From positions 1 through 64,000 of the forward strand of contig NZ_JADOEL010000021.1 in the NCBI RefSeq assembly GCF_015645465.1: DNA of 64,000 nt. Direction: 5' to 3'. Position numbers and translations under genes: made by a program. A model generated the notes under the pieces. The model searched no databases. It saw nothing but the letters and a program-made list of their open reading frames with translations, and was not told where the DNA came from. The DNA is from Herminiimonas contaminans (GTDB lineage: Bacteria > Pseudomonadota > Gammaproteobacteria > Burkholderiales > Burkholderiaceae_D). Positions within the stretch are counted from its first letter, which is position 1. Every line of letters begins with the position of its first letter. Of the stretch, positions 25,188 to 33,991 are shown piece after piece.

Positions 25188-25889
25188 TCAGGCTGCCGCG
25201 CGTGGCGGCAAGATGATGCGCATCAACGCATCGATGACGAAGCAGGTGGCCCACACCAGCCACATACTCCACAGATTGTGCGACAGGAAATGCGCGCCGC
25301 GCGCCATTTGCACCACACTCATCAGCGCACCTATCGCCAGGCTGAATACCAGTATCAAACGCGCCAGTTTTGCTTTGCTGTCACGCAAGGCAAAATAACC
25401 CGCCATCACCGCAAAGCCACCCGAGGCATGACCGCCCGGCCAGCACAAACCCGGACCGGACATGGCGCCGATGGGACCAAATAAAGGAAACCACTGCGCC
25501 GAGCCGCCAAAGGTATTGATATCCCACGGGCAGGAATGCACGCTCGCACCTTTCAGGGTTTGCACCAGATAGGCGGCACACGCTGCCATCACGACAAACA
25601 CAAACAATGCACGCCGCCACGGCTTCAGGCTCTCCACCCAATTGCTGGCGACCATCGCGACTCCGGCAATAACAAGTATCCAGACCGTAAACAATTTCAA
25701 TACGGTGTGCCCCCAGAAATCCAGTGCATCAGAAACCCGTAAAGGAAAGCTATGGGTAGAGGGATCGAAGAACAGGTGCGCCAACCGGAAGTCCAGCGCG
25801 CCATCACGCGCGATCCATGTGAATAACAAGCCGCACAACAGCAAGCCGATCACATTGATCGTGGCAAAACGGGCATAGGAAGAATTCAT
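25188..25889 (-). CDS. PAP2-family membrane phosphatase
   Basis: This 233-residue inner-membrane protein with about six helices has the phosphatase motifs in order: CWPGGHASGGF corresponds to PSGH with the first catalytic His, and ARGAHFLSHNLWSMW to SRxxxxxHxxxD with the second His. The final Asp of the classical motif is replaced by Trp/Ser in this alignment. It probably dephosphorylates a lipid phosphate (undecaprenyl-PP or lipid A). Its ATG overlaps the tesB stop (ATGA), so the two are co-translated. Confidence 0.8.
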   Translation of the reverse strand: MNSSYARFATINVIGLLLCGLLFTWIARDGALDFRLAHLFFDPSTHSFPLRVSDALDFWGHTVLKLFTVWILVIAGVAMVASNWVESLKPWRRALFVFVVMAACAAYLVQTLKGASVHSCPWDINTFGGSAQWFPLFGPIGAMSGPGLCWPGGHASGGFAVMAGYFALRDSKAKLARLILVFSLAIGALMSVVQMARGAHFLSHNLWSMWLVWATCFVIDALMRIILPPRAAA

Positions 25890-26749
25890 TTTTTATCGTC
25901 GCGCAAACGGATCAGGCCCTCTTGCGCCACGGTCGCCAGCAATACGCCATATTGATTGTAAACATGCAGGAAACACAGGCCGCGACCGCCGGATGCGTTC
26001 GGGCTTTCCATCGCAAACAGCAGCCAGTCATCCATGCGGATCGGACGATGGAACCAGATCGTATGATCGAGGCTGGCGATCTGCAAACGCGGATCACCCA
26101 TCTGGATGCCATGTGGTTGCAGTGCAGTCCATAACAAGCCGTAATCGGATACATAAGCAAACAGGCTCTCATGTACCAATGGATCGTTCGGCAACTCGAC
26201 AGGCGCACGCGCCCATACCTGGCGCACCGCCGAAGCGCGCTCGCCGCCAAAAATATCGTCGGCTACATTTGCCCGGAAATCGACCGGTGCCGGATAGAAG
26301 GCACGACCGGTGGAGATGCCGCGTTGCTGCCATAGCTTGACGCTGGAAGGCAGTGTCTCGGGATCTGTCATCACCGGCGCTGCCTTCTGATGCGACAGAC
26401 CATCTTCTTCCGACTGGAAGGAAGCCGACATCACAAAGATACGCCGACCTTCCTGCGTCGCCACCACCCGGCGTGTGCTGAAAGTACCGCCATCACGCAC
26501 CCGCTCGACTTCATACTCGATAGGGAGCTGATGATTGCCCGGCAGGATGAACAAGGCATGCATGGAATGCGGGCGGCGCTGCGGCACCGTGCTGCAGGCT
26601 GCATACAGTGCCTGGCCCAGCGCCTGTCCACCGAACACATTCGGGCTACCCATGAAATGACTTTGCCCGACGTATCTGTCCGTGTCGATTTGCTGCAAGG
26701 CCAGTAACTGGACTATCTCTTCCGTGTTGTATAAGGATGTATCCAGCAT
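25886..26749 (-). CDS. tesB: Acyl-CoA thioesterase II
   Basis: This 287-residue double-hotdog thioesterase hydrolyses acyl-CoA to fatty acid and CoA. Recognisable stretches are NVFGGQALGQALYAA, SMHALFILPG, RDGGTFSTRRVVATQ and, in the second hotdog, SLDHTIWFHRP and SPNASGGRGLCF. The catalytic Asp of the family is the one in ASLDHTIWFH. Full length. It overlaps the PAP2 gene downstream by four bases. Confidence 0.92.
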   Translation of the reverse strand: MLDTSLYNTEEIVQLLALQQIDTDRYVGQSHFMGSPNVFGGQALGQALYAACSTVPQRRPHSMHALFILPGNHQLPIEYEVERVRDGGTFSTRRVVATQEGRRIFVMSASFQSEEDGLSHQKAAPVMTDPETLPSSVKLWQQRGISTGRAFYPAPVDFRANVADDIFGGERASAVRQVWARAPVELPNDPLVHESLFAYVSDYGLLWTALQPHGIQMGDPRLQIASLDHTIWFHRPIRMDDWLLFAMESPNASGGRGLCFLHVYNQYGVLLATVAQEGLIRLRDDKK

Positions 26750-26779
26750 GGGATGCCTTTGTTAGGGACGATTAATCGC

Positions 26780-27781
26780 TCAGGACTGCCAGACATCAGC
26801 CACGATGTCATACGAACGCACGCGCTTGGCATGATCGAAAATCATGCTGTTGATGATGATCTCATCCGCTTGCGTGCTTTCCAGGAAATCTTCCAGCTTT
26901 GCTTTCACCTGCGCCGCATCACCGATGATGGATGCACGCAGCATGGACTCAACCGAAATGCGCTCATGCGGCAGCCATGCATCGTCCATATTCTCTATAG
27001 GAGGCGGTAATTTACCCGGCGTGCCACGCACCAGACTCAAATGCATTTGCTGTTGCGAAGTCGCCAGGCGCTGTGCTTCCTCTTCCGTTTCCGCTGCGAA
27101 CACATTCACACCTACCATCGCATACGGTGCGTCCAGCGTATCGGAAGGAACAAAAGTCTGGCGATATAAATGCAGCGCATTCAGCATGTAATCGGGTGAA
27201 AACTGTCCGGCAAATGCAAACGGCAATCCGAGGTGACCTGCCAGTTGGGCGCTATAGCTGCTGGAACCGAGCAACCAGATAGGGATATCGATACCCGCAC
27301 CCGGCACCGCTTTCACGGTGGCGTTTTCATTGGTCGGCTTCAGGAAAGCGCGCAGTTCATTCAATTGACGCGGAAATTCGCTGCCATCGTCACTAATCTC
27401 CCGGCGCAAGGCACGCGCCGTCGCCTGATTCGAACCCGGTGCACGCCCCAGGCCTAGATCGATACGACCCGGATACAAGGAAGCGAGCGTGCCGAATTGT
27501 TCTGCGATGACGAGTGGCGCGTGATTCGGCAGCATGATGCCGCCGGAGCCGACGCGTATGGTCGAGGTTCCGCCTGCGACGTAGCCAATCACGACCGACG
27601 TCGCGGCACTCGCAATACCTGGCATGCTGTGATGCTCGGCCAGCCAGTAACGGTTGTAACCACGCTTCTCCGCATGTTGTGCGAGATCGAGCGAACGATG
27701 AAAAGCATCAGCTGGTGTACCGTCCACCAGAATAGGAGAGAGGTCCAGTACGGATAAGGGCGTATTTTTCAGGGATTTCAT
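26780..27781 (-). CDS. LLM-class flavin-dependent oxidoreductase
   Basis: This 333-residue luciferase-like TIM barrel has [52 protein letters not shown] and [10 protein letters not shown], the set typical of the MsnO8-like branch. It is probably an FMNH2-dependent monooxygenase; the substrate is unknown. The frame can begin two codons earlier at TTG; I prefer the ATG at 27781. It lies 30 bases upstream of tesB in the same direction and may be co-transcribed. Confidence 0.88.
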   Translation of the reverse strand: MKSLKNTPLSVLDLSPILVDGTPADAFHRSLDLAQHAEKRGYNRYWLAEHHSMPGIASAATSVVIGYVAGGTSTIRVGSGGIMLPNHAPLVIAEQFGTLASLYPGRIDLGLGRAPGSNQATARALRREISDDGSEFPRQLNELRAFLKPTNENATVKAVPGAGIDIPIWLLGSSSYSAQLAGHLGLPFAFAGQFSPDYMLNALHLYRQTFVPSDTLDAPYAMVGVNVFAAETEEEAQRLATSQQQMHLSLVRGTPGKLPPPIENMDDAWLPHERISVESMLRASIIGDAAQVKAKLEDFLESTQADEIIINSMIFDHAKRVRSYDIVADVWQS

Positions 27782-28069
27782 GAGCAACTATCTGACGGCG
27801 TAATGTATGCAATCCGTTAACAGCAGGAAATTGCAGCGATGGACATAAGACAGACAGCATAGCGTGAATCTGAAAAACGAGTCGGCTGTCAGAATTTAGC
27901 GGTCGAGAGGTAGTCGAGGCCGTTACAGGCAGGTAAATGGGAGGAAAAGTGTCCAATTGCGTGTAACTTTTACAAACACTGGCTTTTCTTCTTGTTAGTG
28001 AAAAATAAACCTTACCCTTGTCCGTTACGCTCACTACAATGGGACGACCAACTCACCGAAGGAGGTCAT

Positions 28070-28384
28070 ATGCCTTACACCCGCTCCATACTTGTTTCTG
28101 CTTTCCTGGCGATACTGTTGATCGGTTGTAAAAAAGCAGAAACGCCACCAGTGCCGAAAATGGATAGCAGCGGCTCGGTCGCTGCTCCAGTCACTTCCAT
28201 GCCGCCATCCGAAGCCAGCACACCAGCTGCAGCACCTGGCGCCGTTACCAGCGGCGGTGATACCAGCGGAACGACGCAGGCCAGTCCGAAAGAGTTGAAC
28301 AAAGAGCAGGAGTCTGCTGCCATGCCTTTGCCTGGACAAGCAAATAATCACTCAACAGCACCACCGGCAGACGGCAAAAAATAA
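28070..28384 (+). CDS. Small lipoprotein
   Basis: This 104-residue protein has a lipoprotein signal (MPYTRSILVSAFLAILLIGC; lipobox LIGC, Cys at residue 20). A Ser/Thr/Pro/Ala-rich unstructured mature part follows, with KK after the lipid Cys. The frame continues upstream, but the ATG at 28070 sits after GGAGG. Membrane-anchored; function unknown. Confidence 0.75.
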   Translation: MPYTRSILVSAFLAILLIGCKKAETPPVPKMDSSGSVAAPVTSMPPSEASTPAAAPGAVTSGGDTSGTTQASPKELNKEQESAAMPLPGQANNHSTAPPADGKK

Positions 28385-28398
28385 AGCACTGTTGTACT

Positions 28399-30429
28399 TC
28401 AAGCCAGCAGTCGTACGGTAAATTCCGTGCCCTGGCCGGGTTCGCTCCTGACCGTGATGGTGCCGCCATAGCGCGCAACCAGCGTGTAACTGATGGACAG
28501 ACCCAGGCCGGTTCCGCCTTGTCGCTTGGTGGTGAAGAAGGCATCAAAGATATGCGCGATGTCTTCTTGCCGGATGCCGCTGCCTGTGTCTTCCACCCGT
28601 ATCAGGACACCGCGCGCACCCTTTTCATCCTCCCAATCGCTGGTAACGATAGTCAGCTTGCCGCCATCCTTCATCGCATGTATCGCATTGGTACAGAGAT
28701 TAATCAACACCTGTTGCAACTCACCGCGATTGATAGGGACTGACAAGGTCGCTTCTTTTTTATGCACAACGACGATGCGGCTTTGATTCAGTAAATGTCG
28801 CACCAGTACCAGCGAGTCCGCGACCACTTCATCAATGTTGACTGTCTCAACGTAACCGGCGAATTCACCCGGGCTGGCAAATTGCAGCAACTTGGTGACA
28901 ATGGTGTTGATGCGATAAATCTGTTGATCCATCAATTGCAATTCGCCTTGCACCGGCTGGACCGCTGCGCCCAAGGTGTCGCGCAGCACATCCAGATTGC
29001 CTTGCAAGACTGCAACCGGATTATTGATTTCATGCGCAACGCCTGCGGTAATCTCACCGATCGCAGCCAGCTTCTCAGCCAGTACTAATTGCTGTTGTGC
29101 CTGCACCAGCAATTTATTGGTTTGCTGTAGTTCGGCGGTGCGCTCGACCACTTTTTGATCGAGCTCATTACCCCAGCTTTTCAGTTCCGCATTTTGCTGC
29201 TGTACGGTATCCAGCAATTCATCGAGATGGCGTGACAGATTGCCCAGCTCATCACGTGCTTGCACGCCACCGGTACGCGCATCCATATCACCCAGCTCTA
29301 CCGCAGTCATGGTGCGGTTCATGCCTTTCAGCGGTTCATAGATGCTGCGTGCGACACGCAGGGAGAAGTAAGCACCACCGATACCTATGGCGATAAACAG
29401 GAGCGCCAACAAGAGGATGGCGGTTTCCTTGGCCTTGCGGAATGGTTCTTCGAGGTAGCCGACGTACAGCATGCCGACCCGTTTGCCGAAGCTGTCGCTG
29501 ATGGGTTCATATGCCGAGATGTACCAGTCGTGCACAACGAAGGCACGATCCAGCCAGGTCTTGCCATCATTGAGTACATGATCGCGTACGATTTGTGATG
29601 CACGCGTACCCAGCGCGCGCTTGTTGCCGAACAAGCGCACATTGGTGGCGACGCGCACATCATCGATGAAGAGGGTGGCGGTACCGGCACTGCCTTCCGG
29701 CAAGGAGCCTTCGGCATAGACCAGGCTATTAATGGTATCGACGAAGCTCAGGTTCTGGTTCAGCAACATGCCGCCTTCGAGTACACCCAGCAATTTGCCA
29801 TCGTCGTCATACACGGGTGTCGCCGAGTGGATCACCATGCCGCTCTTCTCTGCAGTCTTTTTGGTGGCAGCTGCATTCGGTGTATTCAGTAATTCTATGT
29901 AAGCCTGCTGCGCTGCCTTGTCGCTCAGCTGACGCAACTGCTCTTCGGAGTAGATATCAATCGCGGTCGCTTTCTCACCCTGCAAGGCGCTGTACACCAC
30001 CGGCCAGCTTTCCGCGATCAGCTCTGCCGGTTTGCCATTGGAAGAGACGATGACGCGTCCTTGCGGATCGAGGAAGTTGAGGAAATCGAGGTCCAGTGAT
30101 TTTTGCTTTTCCGCCAGCATGCGCTGCAGGTTTGCATTGCCGTCATCACGCACGGTCGTCACGAAACGATAGGAATCACCGAGGCTGGATACGTCCTGGC
30201 CTATGCGTTCGCGTACATGGATGAAGTACTCATGCGCGACCGTCAGGTCGCTGCTGACCTTGAAGGTCAACAAGCGGTCGTAGTAACCGAGACCCCAGTA
30301 GAAAATCAGTGAGAAAAGTATCGGCAGCGCCGTCAGCAAAGGTACCAGTGCCACCAACAATAGCTTGGTGCGTACCGAGACATTGCCAAGGATATGACGG
30401 GTAGCGACCCATTGCATGAAACGTCGCAC
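28399..30429 (-). CDS. Cache-domain sensor histidine kinase
   Basis: This 676-residue kinase has a membrane helix near residues 20-45 and a periplasmic Cache-type sensor of about 290 residues. A second helix (AILLLALLFIAIGIGGAYFSL) precedes a HAMP domain and a coiled coil. The phospho-acceptor His is in GVAHEINNPVAVLQGN. The HATPase domain has NLCTNAIHAM, EDTGSGIRQED and GTGLGLSIS. It starts (GTG) 12 bases after the stop of the sigma-54 response regulator, forming a two-component operon that probably senses a small carboxylate outside the cell. An ATG four codons on is an alternative start. Confidence 0.88.
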   Translation of the reverse strand: MRRFMQWVATRHILGNVSVRTKLLLVALVPLLTALPILFSLIFYWGLGYYDRLLTFKVSSDLTVAHEYFIHVRERIGQDVSSLGDSYRFVTTVRDDGNANLQRMLAEKQKSLDLDFLNFLDPQGRVIVSSNGKPAELIAESWPVVYSALQGEKATAIDIYSEEQLRQLSDKAAQQAYIELLNTPNAAATKKTAEKSGMVIHSATPVYDDDGKLLGVLEGGMLLNQNLSFVDTINSLVYAEGSLPEGSAGTATLFIDDVRVATNVRLFGNKRALGTRASQIVRDHVLNDGKTWLDRAFVVHDWYISAYEPISDSFGKRVGMLYVGYLEEPFRKAKETAILLLALLFIAIGIGGAYFSLRVARSIYEPLKGMNRTMTAVELGDMDARTGGVQARDELGNLSRHLDELLDTVQQQNAELKSWGNELDQKVVERTAELQQTNKLLVQAQQQLVLAEKLAAIGEITAGVAHEINNPVAVLQGNLDVLRDTLGAAVQPVQGELQLMDQQIYRINTIVTKLLQFASPGEFAGYVETVNIDEVVADSLVLVRHLLNQSRIVVVHKKEATLSVPINRGELQQVLINLCTNAIHAMKDGGKLTIVTSDWEDEKGARGVLIRVEDTGSGIRQEDIAHIFDAFFTTKRQGGTGLGLSISYTLVARYGGTITVRSEPGQGTEFTVRLLA

Positions 30430-30441
30430 AGTCTTCCGTTT

Positions 30442-31887
30442 CTATACGCCCCACTCGGCGCATTTGCGCTCGAGGGTCTTGCGTGAAATGCCGAGGCGAC
30501 GACCAGCCTCGGTTTTATTGCCACCGACCTCGGCCAGTATCTTGAGGATATGTTGTTTCTCGACAGCTTCCAGCGTGACGTCACCGTTCGCGCTTGCAGT
30601 TCCGGTATTGGTCGCTGCGGTCACATCGGAGATATTACCGAGTATCAGCCAGCGCTCGATCAGGTTGCGCAACTCGCGCACATTGCCCGGCCAGCTATAG
30701 TTCGCCAGTGCAGAAAATAGATTGTTATCCGGCTTTTTCGCTGCCACACCCAGCTGGTGCGCCAGTTGACGCACGAAGTATTCAGCCAGGGCGGGGATGT
30801 CTTCGCTACGTTCACGCAGCGGCGGCATATGCAGTTGCACGACGTTGAGGCGGTAATACAAATCCTGACGGAAGCGCCCTTCCTGCACCGCCTCTTCGAC
30901 ATTGCGATTGGTCGCTGCGATGACGCGTACATCAACGGGTATCTCGCGCTCGGCACCGACCGGACGTATTTTCTTTTCTTCCAGCACGCGCAGCAGTTTG
31001 ACTTGCATGGTCAATGGCAACTCGGCGACTTCATCGAGGAAGAGGGTGCCGCCTTGTGCGTAAAAGAATAGGCCTTCACGTGATGAAGCTGCGCCACTGA
31101 ACGCACCTTTCACATGACCGAACAACTCGCTTTCGATGATCTCTGGTGCAACCGCACCGCAATTAACCGGGACAAAATGATTGCCCGAACGATTGCTGAG
31201 ATTGTGCATCGCGCGTGCGGCGATCTCTTTGCCGGTACCTGATTCGCCCGTGATGAGCACCGTGCTGGGTACGGTCGCCAGGCGCTTGATCGCTTCACGT
31301 ATCGGTTGCAAGGCGGCTGAAGCACCGATCAATCCATCGACGCCGGCGAGATCCACATGCGTATCCAGCTCGCGGCGCAGGATAAAGTTCTCACGTCGTA
31401 GATGCGCACGATCAAAGCAACGACCTATCGCACTCAGTATCTGATTAACGCGGAAGGGTTTGAGCAGGAAGTCAGCCGCACCAGCGCGCAGGGCACGGAT
31501 GGCCGTTTCCAGATCGGCGAATGCGGTGATCAATACCACGTCGTTATGCAAACCCAGTTCGCGTATTTCTTGCAACCAGTCGACACCTGATTTACCCGGT
31601 AGCGAGTTATCCAGAATGATCAAATCAAAATGATACTGACCCAGCAATACGTTAGCCGCTTCTACCGACTCCACGGTTTCTACACGACTACAGCGTCCGA
31701 CCAGCGTACGTTGCAAAAAGCTGCGCATGCCAGGTTCGTCATCCACGATCAGGATGGAGCGCTCTTGCCAGCCGCCAAATGCTTCGACGAAAGGCTCTTC
31801 TGGATGGTTGACGGGGGTTGCAGCAGTCATAATCAATTTTATGCGGGATGGGCCACGAACTATGGATAAGCTTTTCTTATAACCCAT
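30442..31887 (-). CDS. Sigma-54-dependent response regulator (NtrC family)
   Basis: This 481-residue activator has a receiver domain with the acceptor Asp in LIILDNSLPG. The AAA+ core carries Walker A GESGTGKE, Walker B GGTLFLDEV, and GAFSGA in place of the usual GAFTGA sigma-54 loop. The C-terminal Fis-type HTH is NKTEAGRRLGISRKTLERK. Two starts are plausible: ATG 31887 (after AGGA) and ATG 31830 (weak site, closer to the receiver domain). It probably activates the oxalate/formate carrier next door, whose promoter is a sigma-54 type with paired upstream sites. Confidence 0.9.
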   Translation of the reverse strand: MGYKKSLSIVRGPSRIKLIMTAATPVNHPEEPFVEAFGGWQERSILIVDDEPGMRSFLQRTLVGRCSRVETVESVEAANVLLGQYHFDLIILDNSLPGKSGVDWLQEIRELGLHNDVVLITAFADLETAIRALRAGAADFLLKPFRVNQILSAIGRCFDRAHLRRENFILRRELDTHVDLAGVDGLIGASAALQPIREAIKRLATVPSTVLITGESGTGKEIAARAMHNLSNRSGNHFVPVNCGAVAPEIIESELFGHVKGAFSGAASSREGLFFYAQGGTLFLDEVAELPLTMQVKLLRVLEEKKIRPVGAEREIPVDVRVIAATNRNVEEAVQEGRFRQDLYYRLNVVQLHMPPLRERSEDIPALAEYFVRQLAHQLGVAAKKPDNNLFSALANYSWPGNVRELRNLIERWLILGNISDVTAATNTGTASANGDVTLEAVEKQHILKILAEVGGNKTEAGRRLGISRKTLERKCAEWGV

Positions 31888-31934
31888 AATTGTTCTTCCT
31901 GCAGTAGCCGTCTGGCGAGGCGGCAACAGGGCAG

Positions 31935-31967
31935 AAAAAAGCGAGGTACATCCAAGTACCTCGCTTT
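31935..31967 (-). terminator. Terminator after the carrier/small-subunit operon
   Basis: GCGAGGTAC (31941-31949) pairs perfectly with GTACCTCGC (31956-31964). On the minus strand a T6 run (A-tract 31935-31940) follows. It separates the carrier operon from the two-component operon, which therefore has its own promoter. Confidence 0.85.
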
Positions 31968-31985
31968 GGCCGGATGCGATGGAAT

Positions 31986-32120
31986 TTAATGGAACAGCGC
32001 CATCGCCTTTTGCAGCGTAGACCACACGCCCCAGACCAACGGTATCGTGACGTACGCCCAGAAAATGGCGATCACTGCCGGGCTGGTTTGCTTGCTGCTA
32101 ACAGATGTATTTGCATTCAT
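31986..32120 (-). CDS. MFS transporter small subunit
   Basis: This 44-residue protein starts MNANTSVSSKQTSPAV and has one membrane helix, IAIFWAYVTIPLVWGVWSTL. It matches the very short partner proteins found right after OxlT-type MFS carriers. ATG 32120 has AGGAG six bases upstream. It is 28 bases downstream of the carrier gene in the same operon. Its exact role is unknown; stabilising the carrier is the usual guess. Confidence 0.8.
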   Translation of the reverse strand: MNANTSVSSKQTSPAVIAIFWAYVTIPLVWGVWSTLQKAMALFH

Positions 32121-32148
32121 ATCTTTCTCCTGGTCATGTATCGCAAGC

Positions 32149-33552
32149 TTAAGCAGCGCTGGCAGCTTGTGCGTTACCGCCGTGCACCGGCTTGTTGGCT
32201 TTCGCTGTGTCGTCACGCATATAGTGCTTGGCATCTACCGGCTTGATCAGCATATTGCAGACGAAACCAACCAGCAGCAGACCGGCCATGATGTACATGG
32301 TGACGGCATAAGCTTCACCTTTGGCGACACCCTGATCGATCTGGTATTGACGGATGTAATTCACCAGCACCGGACCCAGCACGCCAGCAGCCGACCATGC
32401 GGTCAGCAAACGACCATGGATTGCACCGACGAATTTGGTACCGAACAGATCGGCCAGGTACACAGGCACGGTCGAGAAGCCGCCACCGTACATGCTGACG
32501 ATGATGCCGTAGAAGATCACGAATAGCGCCACGCTACCGCTATGACCGGTGTATGGAATGCATGAGTAGAGGATGATGCCGACGGTAAAGAAGATGAAGT
32601 AGGTACGCTTGCGACCGAGGTAGTCAGATGCCGACGACCAGAAGAAACGGCCACCCATATTGAACACGCTCAACAGGCCAACGAAACCAGCAGCAGCTGC
32701 GACCGATACAGTGTCCTTGAAGGTTTCCTGAATCATCACCGAAGCCTGACCCAGGACGCCGATACCTGCGGTGACGTTCAGACACAGCACCAGCCACAGC
32801 AGATAGAACTGCGGTGTTTTCATCGCTTGTTCAATATCGACGTGGTGCTTGGTAATCATTTTGTTCTCGACCACCGGCGGTACCCAGCCTGCTGGTTTCC
32901 AGTCAGGTGGTGGAATGCGGATAGCCAGCGCACCGATTGCCATCGAGATGAAATAAAGCACGCCCATCACAACGAAGGTTTCCGTCACGCCGACCGAAGT
33001 CGCGGTCTTGAAATGATCCATCAGGTAAACCGACAAAGGCGCACCTATCATCGCTCCGCCACCGAAGCCCATGATGGCCATACCGGTCGCCATACCGCGG
33101 CGGTCCGGGAACCATTTGATAAGCGTTGAGACCGGTGAAACATAACCGAGACCCAAACCTATGCCGCCGATGACGCCATAGCCGAGGTAGACCAGCCAGA
33201 TCTGGTGCAGCGAAACACCGACGGCCGAAATCAGAAAGCCACCGCCGAAGCAGCAAGCCGCAACAAACATGGTCAGGCGTGGGCCGACTTTTTCCAGCCA
33301 TTTACCACCGAAAGCGGCGGCCAGGCCCAGGAAGACGATGGCCAGACTGAAGATCCAGCCCAGCGTGGTCAGCTTCCAGTCTTCCGGTGCCGGACTGTCT
33401 ATACCTATCAACTTGGATAAAGGGCCGTTGAATACGCTGAACGCGTAGGCCTGTCCTATACACAGATGAACTGCCAATGCAGCTGGCGGCACCATCCAGC
33501 GGTTGAAGCCGGGACCGGCGACACTTTTATCTTTAGCAAAAAAATCGAGCAT
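32149..33552 (-). CDS. MFS transporter, oxalate/formate antiporter type
   Basis: This 467-residue protein has 12 membrane helices. Family features are NRWMVPPAALAVHLCIGQAYAFSVFN at the start and RGMATGMAIMGFGGGAMIGAP in the N half, and FWSSASDYLGRKRTYF in the C half. It probably exchanges or imports oxalate/formate-like carboxylates. The frame runs 11 codons upstream, but ATG 33552 with GAGGAG is the clear start. It has a sigma-54 promoter (33663-33678) and probable activator sites. It fits the formate dehydrogenases 10-20 kb to the right. Confidence 0.88.
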   Translation of the reverse strand: MLDFFAKDKSVAGPGFNRWMVPPAALAVHLCIGQAYAFSVFNGPLSKLIGIDSPAPEDWKLTTLGWIFSLAIVFLGLAAAFGGKWLEKVGPRLTMFVAACCFGGGFLISAVGVSLHQIWLVYLGYGVIGGIGLGLGYVSPVSTLIKWFPDRRGMATGMAIMGFGGGAMIGAPLSVYLMDHFKTATSVGVTETFVVMGVLYFISMAIGALAIRIPPPDWKPAGWVPPVVENKMITKHHVDIEQAMKTPQFYLLWLVLCLNVTAGIGVLGQASVMIQETFKDTVSVAAAAGFVGLLSVFNMGGRFFWSSASDYLGRKRTYFIFFTVGIILYSCIPYTGHSGSVALFVIFYGIIVSMYGGGFSTVPVYLADLFGTKFVGAIHGRLLTAWSAAGVLGPVLVNYIRQYQIDQGVAKGEAYAVTMYIMAGLLLVGFVCNMLIKPVDAKHYMRDDTAKANKPVHGGNAQAASAA

Positions 33553-33662
33553 GTAAATCTCCTCATTTGATCTTGTTCGCAACATCGCTGTGTTGCGAGG
33601 CGTTTTTGACGGCGCTCATGCATCGTCTGCGGTGAAGCTTCTTCACCAGGCCCGGATCTATA

Positions 33663-33678
33663 GGCAATCGACATGCCA
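33663..33678 (-). promoter_or_regulatory. Sigma-54 (-24/-12) promoter of the carrier operon
   Basis: On the minus strand TGGCATG-TCGA-TTGCC fits the consensus TGGCACG-N4-TTGCW, with GG and GC exactly spaced. It lies 111 bases upstream of the carrier start, and an NtrC-type activator is encoded in the same cluster. Confidence 0.75.
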
Positions 33679-33746
33679 TGCAGGGAAATCAATACAAGTC
33701 ATTGATTCTTATTACTTATTGCGACCGCACATTAATTCGGCGCAGG

Positions 33747-33779
33747 GACAATTTGACCGCGTATAGCGACAATTTGACC
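33747..33779. promoter_or_regulatory. Paired upstream activator sites
   Basis: GACAATTTGACC occurs twice, at 33747-33758 and 33768-33779, 21 bases apart (two helical turns). The sites are about 95-130 bases upstream of the start expected from the sigma-54 promoter, the usual place for NtrC-family enhancer sites. Confidence 0.6.
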
Positions 33780-33877
33780 CGCTTTAACTAGAAATGATGA
33801 CTACTCTCAAAACTGCCATGCCTGCGCTCAATCTGTGGCAAATCATCATCAAATCCGGTTAATTTATCGTTAAATCA

Positions 33878-33900
33878 TTATGTCGTTTAAATGCATAACG
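33878..33900 (+). promoter_or_regulatory. Mo-regulon-like element before the first TonB receptor
   Basis: A 23-bp stretch matches the element before modE (46584-46606) at 18 of 23 positions. The left ten bases, TTATGTCGTT, are identical. A further TCGTTAAAT lies just upstream. It is 91 bases before the receptor start. Confidence 0.5.
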
Positions 33901-33991
33901 TATATACTCTCGCTTTTTAAAAATAGGTCGTTATTCCTGAACAGCTACAACGTGGCCGTCAGCGAGGCCATAAAATAGTAGAGGGAGTAAG

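Noticed and set aside
28070-28384. Repeat-rich Ala/Pro/Ser segment as a possible non-coding repeat
   Set aside because: It is the tail of a lipoprotein with clear signal and ribosome site.
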